DNA of 64,000 nucleotides, taken from contig JAZODR010000013.1 in the NCBI GenBank assembly GCA_045597125.1, forward strand, positions 69,116-133,115. Direction: 5' to 3'. Both the position numbers and the translations under genes were made by a program. The notes beneath the pieces were generated by a model. It saw nothing but the letters and a program-made list of their open reading frames with translations. It searched no databases and was not told the DNA's origin. This document shows, piece after piece, positions 50,962 to 58,332 of the stretch. The stretch's first letter is position 1; the number at the start of each line of letters is the position of its first letter. The stretch comes from RGIG5579 sp045597125 (GTDB taxonomy: Bacteria; Bacillota; Clostridia; Oscillospirales; SIG627).

Positions 50962-51127
50962 TGCACTGACAGGACTCATTGCACTAGCAGCACGTCAAAA
51001 CACTGATCGACAAAACTGTGGGTGCACTGGCAACTCTAAATGCACTGGGAATCCATAAGAAATCTCTTTCTTTCCTTCTTTTTCTTCTTTTTCCTGATGT
51101 GGGTTAACCTTTGCTAATGCACTGGCA
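50962..51127 (+). repeat. TGCACTGGCA repeats
   Basis: Copies at 50962 (TGCACTGACA), 50980 (TGCACTAGCA), 51023 (TGCACTGGCA), 51041 (TGCACTGGGA) and 51118 (TGCACTGGCA). The first two pairs are each spaced exactly 18 bases. A weaker match is at 51307. They are iteron-like and could bind a replication or recombination protein. Confidence 0.5.
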
Positions 51128-51465
51128 AATCTCAATAAAACCGCATAAAATGGGGGCTTTTGCGCTGAGAAAGCTACGCTAACATCAGCGTCATTCCATT
51201 TATTTCATTCTTTATCTTTGTTAACCCATTCTTTCCTTTTAATTCCCTTTGTCTCGGACGGAGGGTGAAAAAACGGGAGAAAAAAGGAGCCTCTTAATTT
51301 CCAAATTGCACTCCGCAAATTCTCATAAAGCTTGACCCGATGATGAGAAAAACGGAGAGATAATTGGAGAAAAAGAGATGGAAAAAGGAGGGTCAATTGG
51401 GAGGAATAATTGGATGGACGAGGATAAAAAATTTGTCCCTTTGACGCTAAAAAGGTTTGTCCTGT

Positions 51466-51591
51466 AACACTTACTTTAACTTCGCAGAATTTACGCTCAC
51501 GGAAAAGGATGCTAAGGAATATAAATATTCTAAATCAACCAAACAACGTGTGCATAAATGGAAAGATATTAAAGTAAAACTCTATATCTAA
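51466..51591 (+). pseudogene. Orphan C-terminal tail of a second serine integrase
   Basis: An open frame encodes NTYFNFAEFTLTEKDAKEYK and continues to KVKLYI then TAA. It aligns over 41 residues without gaps to the tail behind ppdK (19 identities). Upstream it meets the end of the 600-bp element at once. A terminator follows (51596-51634). If the element is removed the frame stays open back to att2. Confidence 0.55.
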
Positions 51592-51593
51592 AA

Positions 51594-51634
51594 CGACTCC
51601 CCGATTACAGAAATGTAGTCGGGGAGTTTTTCTT
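51594..51634 (+). terminator. Terminator behind the second integrase tail
   Basis: A 14-bp stem ACTCCCCGATTACA/TGTAGTCGGGGAGT with loop GAAA and a T run. A decayed copy of its right half recurs at 56205-56231. Confidence 0.85.
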
Positions 51635-51715
51635 TTTTAATTGTGCCGATTTCAATTCCGCACATTCGTAAAAGGAAACCTCCTTTGCTACAATAAAGGC
51701 AAAGGAGGTAATTTT

Positions 51716-51951
51716 ATGGCAAATTTTATAGAAGAATTTTATTACGGCAATCTCGACCCGCAAGCGCATAGCCCCAAGCAAAACAAATGGAGGTGTTGAT
51801 GCTAAACGAGGACTTTTTAACCGAGAATCTATCGGGTGAAAGCAAAAGGAAGTTCCTTGACTTTTGCAATGCTTGGATTTATTTGACGATTGCATTAAAA
51901 AGTGTTGCACTTAGTTTGAAAATTCATCTATACAATCAATTCAGCCGATGA
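51716..51951 (+). pseudogene. Decayed DUF6809-like gene
   Basis: A strong AAAGGAGG precedes the ATG at 51716. The first 27 codons (MANFIEEFYYGNLDPQAHSP, then KQNKWRC) end at TGA; an overlapping ATG (TGATG) opens a second frame of 50 codons (NEDFLTENLSGESKRKFLDF, then CNAW). Together these look like one small protein of the DUF6809 type common near clostridial recombinases, with an internal deletion and frameshift and a lost C-terminus. The family name is from memory. Confidence 0.5.
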
Positions 51952-51969
51952 GGGACACTCATCGGCTTC
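51943..51969. terminator. Hairpin between convergent genes
   Basis: A 10-bp perfect stem AGCCGATGAG/CTCATCGGCT with loop GGACA, between the decayed gene and tagD. T runs are weak on both sides. Confidence 0.6.
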
Positions 51970-51973
51970 TCTA

Positions 51974-52396
51974 TTAATTGTTTTTGTTAAGAACATCTTT
52001 GATTTTAGTGGAGGAAGTGTTTTTGGTATATGGGAAGTAAACAATCTCAGTTCCGATTTTAGCTAATTCTTTTTCATATTCCTTCCATTTTTCTGTTTCA
52101 TACCAATCATCGCCTACAAAAAGATAACGGGCCTTTAATTTTTTACAAACACTGACCTTGTCCATATCTTTTTGCGGCAAAGCAACGTCAACATATTTAA
52201 TACTGCGTACAATTTCGATTCGTTCCTCGAAGGGTATAACGCAGGTCTTGTTTTTATAACAGACAAGTTCGTCTACTGTAACGCCAACTACCAGCTTGTC
52301 ACACATACTTTTAGCGTTTCTCAATAAATTTAAATGGCCTATGTGAAACAGGTCATAAACTCCGGCGGTATAGCCTATAATTTGTTTTCTTCTCAT
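51974..52396 (-). CDS. tagD: Glycerol-3-phosphate cytidylyltransferase-like protein
   Basis: 140 aa. The nucleotidyltransferase motif GVYDLFHIGHLNLLRNAK (HxGH) and a C-terminal SSTKIKD matching the RTxxxSTxxI motif identify the TagD/GCT family, which makes CDP-glycerol from CTP and glycerol-3-phosphate. Other CDP-alcohols are possible. It follows, one base after the stop, a CDP-glycerol transferase-like gene, which fits synthesis of a teichoic-acid-like surface polymer. Confidence 0.82.
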   Translation of the reverse strand: MRRKQIIGYTAGVYDLFHIGHLNLLRNAKSMCDKLVVGVTVDELVCYKNKTCVIPFEERIEIVRSIKYVDVALPQKDMDKVSVCKKLKARYLFVGDDWYETEKWKEYEKELAKIGTEIVYFPYTKNTSSTKIKDVLNKNN

Positions 52397-52397
52397 T

Positions 52398-53705
52398 TTA
52401 ACCTCCGTTTTTCAATTTGTATATTTTCTTTGCAAGTTTATAAAGTATACCGGAATTATAATAGTTCAGTTGGCGAGATAATTCATCTACCGAGTTTGAT
52501 AGACTGTCCACACGGCTAATTAAATTATCCCTTTGTAAGCTTAAATCAGCAACGCTGCTTTGTAAGTCTTTATTGGTATTTTCCAAAACGTCAATATAAT
52601 TTTTGAGTTCAGCATTTTGATTTTGCAATTCTTTGTTTTTCAAGGCGCTTTTATGATTGGCATAATAGGATTCTTTAAAGACGTTGTGCATTTGATAATA
52701 TCTTTTATCAATATTATCGTCAAGAAAAGATTTCACCACATTTACAAAATCTATCGTAAGATTTTCAGGATGATAGAAATTAGCTTGATCCCACGCACGC
52801 TGTTTTTCTATAATATCCTTTGACTGTGCTTTTTCTAAAATGTTTATTATTTCGTTTGGGTCGCTTGTAAAGGGAAGTACTCCCTCTTTGAAGAGCTCAT
52901 ACTGCGTTGTGTTGAATTCTCCAATTTTATTCTTATTTATATCATCGCAAAAAACTGCAACAGGAATTTGTGTAAAAATCCCTTCAAATATAGAGCCTGA
53001 ATTATCAGTTAAAATGATGTCGGTTGTTTCGAGAAGTGTCATTAGTGGCATATGCGAATCGTAAAACTCATCGACCTTTTCTTTAAGGATATCAATCCTG
53101 TTGTGCTCATTTACCAAAAAATTAGTGCCGTGATGTATTTTTGCAACAATATAGTAACGCTCTCTAATTTCATCTAAAACATCAACAATTTGTTCAATCG
53201 AAGATTCTTTACCATAGGTAGGAAGATAAAGAAGCTGCTTTTTATTTGACTTTCTAAGCTCGGATTTTTTAAAATTTTGATATTTAAAAGCAGCTGTTTT
53301 ATACGTTTTTGAAAAAACAGATAAGTAATTGGAATCGTAATCTCCCGAACAAAGAATAGCATCATACATAATATAATTTTCGGGCTTATAAACAATATTA
53401 GGTTTGGCAGAGATATTGCTGTATCTATATTTAATTTTGTATTTTGCCGTAATATCATGGTAGGGGTACGGTTCAAGCAAAACCTTATATTCCATATTTG
53501 GATCCGTCTTGCGCAAAACGTCAAAACCATTTTTTTTACAATAATCGGCAATATCATCAAACATATTGTTCATACCGGTAGGGTCTCCGACCCAATCAGA
53601 ACAATAAACGTCGATTGAATAACCACACCTTTTTAACTCTTTAAGGCCTGCGAAAATATTAACATATTGAATATGGTTTAAAATTACAACTGCAATATCT
53701 TTCAT
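52398..53705 (-). CDS. CDP-glycerol glycerophosphotransferase-like protein with coiled coil
   Basis: 435 aa. The region LLYLPTYGKESS, VAKIHHGTNF, LLETTDIILTDNSGSIFEG and the later FNTTQYELFKEG is the GT-B type C-terminal domain of TagB/TagF polymerases. It is followed by a coiled coil (about residues 345-415, KNKELQNQNAELKNYIDVLE onwards) and a basic amphipathic end (LYKLAKKIYKL) that may bind the membrane. It probably adds or polymerises glycerol phosphate on a surface glycan. The first half is diverged. Confidence 0.68.
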   Translation of the reverse strand: MKDIAVVILNHIQYVNIFAGLKELKRCGYSIDVYCSDWVGDPTGMNNMFDDIADYCKKNGFDVLRKTDPNMEYKVLLEPYPYHDITAKYKIKYRYSNISAKPNIVYKPENYIMYDAILCSGDYDSNYLSVFSKTYKTAAFKYQNFKKSELRKSNKKQLLYLPTYGKESSIEQIVDVLDEIRERYYIVAKIHHGTNFLVNEHNRIDILKEKVDEFYDSHMPLMTLLETTDIILTDNSGSIFEGIFTQIPVAVFCDDINKNKIGEFNTTQYELFKEGVLPFTSDPNEIINILEKAQSKDIIEKQRAWDQANFYHPENLTIDFVNVVKSFLDDNIDKRYYQMHNVFKESYYANHKSALKNKELQNQNAELKNYIDVLENTNKDLQSSVADLSLQRDNLISRVDSLSNSVDELSRQLNYYNSGILYKLAKKIYKLKNGG

Positions 53706-53873
53706 TTCAACACTTTCCTTTTTATAATAATTTTAAAGAAAATTTCTTTAATAGTAGCAAGTGTTCTTTTATTTATTCGAGTGCTTTTATAGCTTTGCTA
53801 AAACCGATATAATTAAACAACCTAATCATTGGCGGACGCAATGCAAAAGTTTCAAAAAAATCTTATTTTTGAC

Positions 53874-53902
53874 ATTATACCATAAATCAACTTAAAAAAC
53901 AA
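53874..53902 (-). promoter_or_regulatory. Promoter of the CDP-glycerol transferase-tagD pair
   Basis: On the minus strand TTGTTT, a 17-base spacer and TATAAT. Confidence 0.55.
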
Positions 53903-54092
53903 TATTTTCTTCATTTCTGTGCTACACCTAAGACTGAAATTGAGAGTAATTAGCTTTATATAAAAAACGAGCGAAATTTTCTTTGTTTTTTATTGTAAGT
54001 GTGGTAAAAAAGAAATGATTGAATTTTAGAAAAGCGGATTGAAATTATCTATTAAAGAAAGCAAATAACTGATGACTTTATAAAACAAACCT

Positions 54093-54123
54093 AATCCTCG
54101 TCAAGAAATCAGTGAGGATTTTT
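54093..54123 (+). terminator. Terminator-like hairpin upstream of the nitroreductase
   Basis: AATCCTC and GAGGATT (54093-54099 with 54114-54120) flank a 14-base loop, followed by T's. It may end transcripts entering from the left. Confidence 0.5.
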
Positions 54124-54130
54124 GTATTGG

Positions 54131-54159
54131 TTGTAATTGTTGTAAGTTTTTGTTATAAT
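54131..54159 (+). promoter_or_regulatory. Nitroreductase promoter
   Basis: TTGTAA, a 17-base spacer and TATAAT, about 50 bases before the start. Confidence 0.6.
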
Positions 54160-54210
54160 TATAAAAACTCGACCTCGGTTTACCCTATTTCAATTACAAA
54201 GGAGAAAATT

Positions 54211-54744
54211 ATGAATTTTACAGAAATTGCTGAAAACAGACAGTCCTGCCGCCATTATGATTCGGCACGAATGGTTGAAAAAGAAAAATTAGACCGCATT
54301 TTAGCGGCCGCAAACCTTTCACCTTCTGCTTGCAACGGTCAGCCGTATCAAATAACCGTTTGTAAGGGTGAAACTGCGAAAAAAGTGGCGAAAGCAACCC
54401 AAGGAATGGGAATGAACAAATTCGCAACGGACGCACCTGTTTTAATTGTGTTGTCGGAAAAGCCTTATGTTAAAACTGCGGCATTTGGAGCTAAGGTTAA
54501 AAACAACGATTACCGCTCGATTGATATCGGCATTGTGTCGGCGTATATTACTGCCGAAGCCACCGCACAGGGGCTAGGCACTTGTATACTTGGTTGGTTA
54601 GATGATATGAAAATCCGTGAAATTTGCGGTTTAGACGGTGCGGTGCGACTTGTTATCACTTTGGGTTACGCTTCGGAAGATGATAAACTTCGCACAAAAA
54701 AACGCAAGGACTTAACCGAGCTAGTTAAAATAATCGAAGAATAG
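54211..54744 (+). CDS. Nitroreductase family flavoprotein
   Basis: 177 aa from the ATG at 54211 (AAAGGAGA 5 bases upstream); an open start 33 codons earlier includes the promoter. FMN-binding features are NRQSCRHYD, SPSACNGQPYQITV and the C-terminal GLGTCILGWLDD, with the ITLGYAS box. It probably uses NAD(P)H to reduce nitro compounds, quinones or flavins. It is the last gene before the third att copy, so it is cargo of the second element. Confidence 0.83.
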   Translation: MNFTEIAENRQSCRHYDSARMVEKEKLDRILAAANLSPSACNGQPYQITVCKGETAKKVAKATQGMGMNKFATDAPVLIVLSEKPYVKTAAFGAKVKNNDYRSIDIGIVSAYITAEATAQGLGTCILGWLDDMKIREICGLDGAVRLVITLGYASEDDKLRTKKRKDLTELVKIIEE

Positions 54745-54832
54745 AATCATCTAAATATTTAAGTGAATATCGAAAAAGCCTGCCGAAGCAGTAATGCTGA
54801 TAATAACAATTTCCAACTTTTGCGTATTGCAC

Positions 54833-54850
54833 CACAAGCTGCTATCAAAG
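54833..54850 (+). other. att3: third copy of the ppdK-end sequence
   Basis: CACAAGCTGCTATCAAAG shares about 15 of 17 bases with att1 apart from one extra A. In the ppdK frame it reads PQAAIKEYE then TAA (54859-54861), and a strong terminator follows directly. This is best explained as the original ppdK end displaced by insertions. Confidence 0.55.
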
Positions 54851-54867
54851 AATATGAGTAATAAAAA

Positions 54868-54900
54868 TTATCCCCACCGAGTAATCGGTGGGGATTTTTC
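54868..54900 (+). terminator. Terminator, probably the original ppdK terminator
   Basis: A 10-bp stem TCCCCACCGA/TCGGTGGGGA with loop GTAA and a T run, right after the displaced ppdK end and with no other gene to serve. Confidence 0.85.
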
Positions 54901-54906
54901 TACTTG

Positions 54907-54935
54907 TTGCAAATATATTGTGGTAATGGTATAAT
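54907..54935 (+). promoter_or_regulatory. Promoter of the methyltransferase remnant
   Basis: TTGCAA, a 17-base spacer and TATAAT, 14 bases before the ATG of the broken gene. Confidence 0.6.
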
Positions 54936-54948
54936 ATATACAAACACG

Positions 54949-55500
54949 ATGGCAAAGGAAAAATTCTAATAGGTATACGCCGCAGATTTATGGAGCGACC
55001 CTCATGAGAATGCTCAATTTTTTGAAACGATGGGATTTTGCGAGGAACAAATTATCCCTGTCAAAGCAGATGCCACAGATTTACCTTTTGAAAAAGATTT
55101 TTTTGATGCTGTTGTGAGTACGGACTCTTATAATTATTTTGGACGGGACACTCGTTATCTTGATGATAAACTTTTGCCATTTATAAAAGGTGGTGGCTAT
55201 ATTTATATTACTGTTCCCGGCATGAAAAAGGATTGCCACGATAACTTACCGAAAGAACTGTTGTTGTCTTGGACCCCGGAGCAACTCGATTATATACACG
55301 ATATTGATTATTGGACAAAAATTGTTAGTGCTTGTCGAAATGCAGAAGTCATTTCTGTAAAAGAAATGGAAAGCAATGAAGAATGTTGGAACGATTGGCT
55401 CCGGCAGGAAAACGAATATGCTGTCGGGGATAGAAAAGCAATGAATGCTGGCGGCGGAAAATATTTGAACTTTATTGCGATTGAACTTAAAAAGAAATAG
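54949..55500 (+). pseudogene. SAM-dependent methyltransferase with internal deletion
   Basis: An ATG at 54949 encodes MAKEKF and then meets TAA-TAG. Directly after, in frame, the rest of a class I methyltransferase follows: VYAADLWSDPHENAQFFETM, then VKADATDLPFEKDFFDAVVS and SYNYFGRDTRYL. The glycine-rich SAM-binding motif I, which should lie just before VYAADLW, is missing. A restart at the ATG at 55030 gives 156 aa without that motif. So the gene has lost roughly 60 codons and is probably inactive, although its promoter is intact. Confidence 0.68.
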
Positions 55501-55523
55501 TTTATATTTATGAGGTGGCTACT

Positions 55524-56180
55524 GTGATAGATATTAAAACTTGGATAGACCATTTTCTGAAAGTATTAAATCAAACCTTTGAAAATCGTGTGTGGTTTGT
55601 TGGTTTGCAGGGTAGTTTTGCCCGCGGTGAAGCGCGTGACACAAGCGACATTGATATTGTTGTAATTCTTGATGAATTATCTGCTATGGACATTCAAACC
55701 TATAACACAATGTTGGATACTCTGCCTCACAGAGAACTGATTTGCGGTTTTCTTTCGGGCAAAGATGAGATTTTGAATTGGGAACCTTCCGACCTTTTCC
55801 AGTTCTATTATGACACAAAGTCGATAAAAGGAAGTCTTGATGAGTTGCTCCCCTTAATTGATAATTCGGCTATTGACAGAGCAATCAAAACAGGTATAAG
55901 CAATATTTTTCACGGTTGTGTTCATAATATGCTCCACGAAAAGAGTGAAGATATCTTACGGGGACTGTATAAATCCGCTTCTTTTGTAATACAGGCAATA
56001 TATTTCAGGGAAACGGGAAAATATATTCGTCATCAAAAGGAATTATCCACACTGGTATCTACCCACGAAAAAGCGATTGTTGACACCTTTATAAAACTGA
56101 AAAATGGGGAAGCAATCGACTTTAATGCAATGTCCGAAACCCTGTTCGCTTGGTGTAAATTTTCAATGTCCCGAAAATAG
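55524..56180 (+). CDS. Nucleotidyltransferase-domain protein
   Basis: 218 aa from the GTG at 55524 (GAGGTG 6 bases upstream); a GTG three codons earlier overlaps that site. The Pol beta-type nucleotidyltransferase motif is GSFARGEARDTSDIDIVV (GS-x-ARG...DxD). The helical C-terminal part (about 120-218) resembles the substrate domain of aminoglycoside nucleotidyltransferase-like proteins. The target could be a small molecule, protein or tRNA; antibiotic resistance is possible but not shown. Confidence 0.68.
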   Translation: MIDIKTWIDHFLKVLNQTFENRVWFVGLQGSFARGEARDTSDIDIVVILDELSAMDIQTYNTMLDTLPHRELICGFLSGKDEILNWEPSDLFQFYYDTKSIKGSLDELLPLIDNSAIDRAIKTGISNIFHGCVHNMLHEKSEDILRGLYKSASFVIQAIYFRETGKYIRHQKELSTLVSTHEKAIVDTFIKLKNGEAIDFNAMSETLFAWCKFSMSRK

Positions 56181-56202
56181 GAACATCCTAATATGTCAAA
56201 CA

Positions 56203-56231
56203 GCTTACAGAAATGTAGTCAGGGAGTTTTC
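56203..56231 (+). repeat. Decayed copy of the integrase-tail terminator
   Basis: TTACAGAAATGTAGTC.GGGAGTTTT matches 51605-51629 with one change, but the left half of that hairpin is not conserved. Suggests a further remnant of the same kind of element. Confidence 0.4.
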
Positions 56232-56265
56232 ATAAACAATAGCTGTGAAGATAGAATGAGTTTGA

Positions 56266-57126
56266 TTATGAATGTTGGCGGCGAATTTGGTAAGGAGTCA
56301 GTCCGGTTTCTTTTTTTATGAAGGTTGCAAAATTTTCAGGAGAACTGTAGCCCATAAGTTCAGATATTTCAGCAATACTTTTGTCTGAATCTGTAAGAAA
56401 GCCTCTTGCTGCTCGTATGCGGATATCTTTTTGCAGTTCCCGATAGTTTTTGCCGTAATGGCGAATTAGAAGACGCTGGAGCTGTCGGTGGCTTAAATGT
56501 AAAAGTGATGCAAGTTCTTCCTTGGATTCTTTTGCAGAGAAGTGCATAGCAAAATAATTATCAATTACATACTCTATGGATGGAGATGTTGTACCCTTAT
56601 TGTTTGTTTTATGTTGTGTTTGCATAGGCAGCGTTTCAAACAGATGAAGAAGAAAACCATTGGATATTACCTTTAATTTTTCTCTTGATAAAAAATCCAA
56701 TGTGTGCATATCCGCAAGGGTGCTGATTTGTGAAAGAGTTTCTTTTAACAGATTATTCTGTTTTATAAGGATCGGCTGATGAATTCGCTGAAACGCATAA
56801 AAAAATGTATTTTCCTCGTTTGAGCTTTTCATTGCCTTGTTCAATTGAAAGGATAGACTCATTTGTATGCAATCCGGAGTGGAAAAAGTTAGTTTGTGAT
56901 ATGTTTTTGGGGGCAATAAAAGCAGAGCGGTATTATCAATCGTAACAGTGTTTTTTTCGTATTGGTATGTAGCTTGTCCCTGCTTTACACATTGAATTTC
57001 AAAACAATGGTGATTGTGCTCGTAATATGCTGTGTATTCCGGGATTTTTTTTTGGTATGGTAATATGCTTATAAGGGTGCAGTCATTGTTTCCAATATGA
57101 AAATGCAGGTTGAAAATTTTCTCCAT
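56266..57126 (-). CDS. AraC-family transcriptional regulator
   Basis: 286 aa. An N-terminal cupin-like sensor (HNHHCFEIQCVKQGQATYQY, LLLLPPKTYHKL) is followed by a C-terminal double helix-turn-helix (SKEELASLLHLSHRQLQRLL and KSIAEISELMGYSSPENFAT). It is divergent from the oxidoreductase operon and most likely controls it in response to a sugar or sugar acid. The -35 boxes of the two promoters lie about 60 bases apart. Confidence 0.87.
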   Translation of the reverse strand: MEKIFNLHFHIGNNDCTLISILPYQKKIPEYTAYYEHNHHCFEIQCVKQGQATYQYEKNTVTIDNTALLLLPPKTYHKLTFSTPDCIQMSLSFQLNKAMKSSNEENTFFYAFQRIHQPILIKQNNLLKETLSQISTLADMHTLDFLSREKLKVISNGFLLHLFETLPMQTQHKTNNKGTTSPSIEYVIDNYFAMHFSAKESKEELASLLHLSHRQLQRLLIRHYGKNYRELQKDIRIRAARGFLTDSDKSIAEISELMGYSSPENFATFIKKETGLTPYQIRRQHS

Positions 57127-57147
57127 ATCTATTCTCCTTTTAATATA

Positions 57148-57176
57148 ATTTTAATGTGAAAAGAGCAAAAAGTCAA
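57148..57176 (-). promoter_or_regulatory. Promoter of the AraC-type gene
   Basis: On the minus strand TTGACT, a 17-base spacer and TAAAAT, 21 bases before the start. Confidence 0.6.
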
Positions 57177-57237
57177 CTAAACAGGCGAAAATCTTTGATT
57201 TTCGGACATAATTTTAAAAAAACGGCTTAGCGTAAAC

Positions 57238-57266
57238 TTGATTACATTGCTTGGTGTGGTTAGAAT
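57238..57266 (+). promoter_or_regulatory. Promoter of the oxidoreductase operon
   Basis: TTGATT, a 17-base spacer and TAGAAT, giving a leader of about 90 bases. A small inverted repeat GAAAATC/GATTTTC at 57187-57203 between the divergent promoters could be an operator. Confidence 0.5.
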
Positions 57267-57365
57267 GTTGTATAAGGATGGATTGAATATGGACTATAGA
57301 CAATTATCTTAATAAAAAGGCAAAGAAAAACTGAATAAAAATTAAATAATGAAAGGATATTTATT

Positions 57366-58328
57366 ATGAACTTTCCGTTAAAAGAGCAAGACATTCGTAT
57401 TGGAATGATTGGCATGACTGAGGGGAACGGCCACCCTTATTCTTGGAGTGCAATGATTAATGGGTATAATAAGGAAGAAATGGAAACGTGCGGATTTCCC
57501 GTTATTCCTCGTTATCTTGAAAAACAACCCCTTGAAACCTTTGGAATGCCCGGTGTTCGTGTGACATGTATTTGTTGCACCGGTTTTGCAAGCAGGGAAG
57601 AGGCGGAACATATTGCAAGAGCTGCAAATATACCCACGGTCTATGATTCTCCCGAAGAAATGATAGGTAATGTTGATGCAGTCATTGTTGCAACAGACGA
57701 TGGAAATGAGCATGTTGATCGTTGCAAAATTTTTGTTGAAGCAGGGATACCGATGTTTATTGATAAACCTCTTGTCAACACAGAAGAAGATCTCCGTCAG
57801 TTTGTCAAATGGAGAAAAGAAGGTGCACAGTTTATCTCATCATCTTGCATGAGATATGCGAAAGAATATGAGCCCTATCATACCTATAATTATGAGTTGG
57901 GCAAACTTTTCTATATCTGCTCCCCTATGGCAAAAAAATATGAAAATTATGGAATACATGCTCTTGAAGCTATGTATCCAATTTTGGGGCAGGGCTTCGT
58001 TTCTGTCAGAAATACGGGCACTTTTGAAAGAACTGTTGTTCATATTAAGCATGAAAGCGGCTGTAATGTAAACGTTATTCAAGGTATTGGTATGGGTGGA
58101 GCCGGTCTTATGATAATAGGCGAGTACGGCTCTAAATATCTTACTCTTACAGATTCCTACTATGCTTTTAAAAAGCAGCTTGATGAGTTTGTTCAGTGGC
58201 TGAGAACGGGCGTAGAACCTTATCCTTTTGAGGAAACGGTTGAACTGATGAAACTGGTTATCGGCGGTCTTCGTTCGAGAGAAGAAGGCGGCAGAGAAGT
58301 TTTCTTAGATGAAATAAAGGTGGATTAA
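57366..58328 (+). CDS. Gfo/Idh/MocA family oxidoreductase
   Basis: 320 aa. The N-terminal Rossmann half contains IRIGMIGMTEGNGHPYS and VDAVIVATDD, followed by the family DKPL (EKP) motif with the catalytic-type Lys. The NAD-binding GxGxxG is altered to GMTEGNG, a sub-family feature or a change in cofactor use. It probably oxidises a sugar, inositol or sugar-derived acid. First gene of a three- to four-gene operon with an amidohydrolase and a P-loop kinase. Confidence 0.78.
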   Translation: MNFPLKEQDIRIGMIGMTEGNGHPYSWSAMINGYNKEEMETCGFPVIPRYLEKQPLETFGMPGVRVTCICCTGFASREEAEHIARAANIPTVYDSPEEMIGNVDAVIVATDDGNEHVDRCKIFVEAGIPMFIDKPLVNTEEDLRQFVKWRKEGAQFISSSCMRYAKEYEPYHTYNYELGKLFYICSPMAKKYENYGIHALEAMYPILGQGFVSVRNTGTFERTVVHIKHESGCNVNVIQGIGMGGAGLMIIGEYGSKYLTLTDSYYAFKKQLDEFVQWLRTGVEPYPFEETVELMKLVIGGLRSREEGGREVFLDEIKVD

Positions 58329-58332
58329 GACG

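Larger units (their letters stand above)
50864..51463. mobile_element. 600-bp non-coding element with 25-bp inverted repeats
   Basis: The left end 50864-50888 and the reverse complement of 51439-51463 match at about 22 of 25 bases (AGGACAAAC.TTTTTAGCGT core). No gene is seen inside. It contains a terminator-like hairpin at 50923-50960 and five TGCACTGGCA-like repeats. No clear target duplication flanks it. It interrupts the region between att2 and the second integrase tail and looks like a MITE or solo remnant. Confidence 0.5.
53706..54210. other. 505-base AT-rich spacer with two divergent promoters
   Basis: No gene is seen. It holds the minus-strand promoter of the tag-like pair (TTGTTT, 17 bases, TATAAT, at 53902-53874) with a leader of about 165 bases, a terminator-like hairpin at 54093-54123, and the nitroreductase promoter at 54131-54159. 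Confidence 0.55.
50784..54850 (+). mobile_element. Second, decayed element between att2 and att3 (element 2)
   Basis: About 4 kb with att2 at one end, att3 at the other, and a second homologous integrase tail plus terminator near the left end (51466-51634). The integrase body itself is missing. Cargo is a decayed DUF6809-like gene, tagD/CDP-glycerol transferase genes and a nitroreductase. The tandem order suggests two successive insertions in the same ppdK site. Confidence 0.45.

Noticed and set aside
51205..51396. A 63-codon minus-strand frame inside the 600-bp element
   Set aside because: Purine/pyrimidine-biased sequence without ribosome site or family resemblance.
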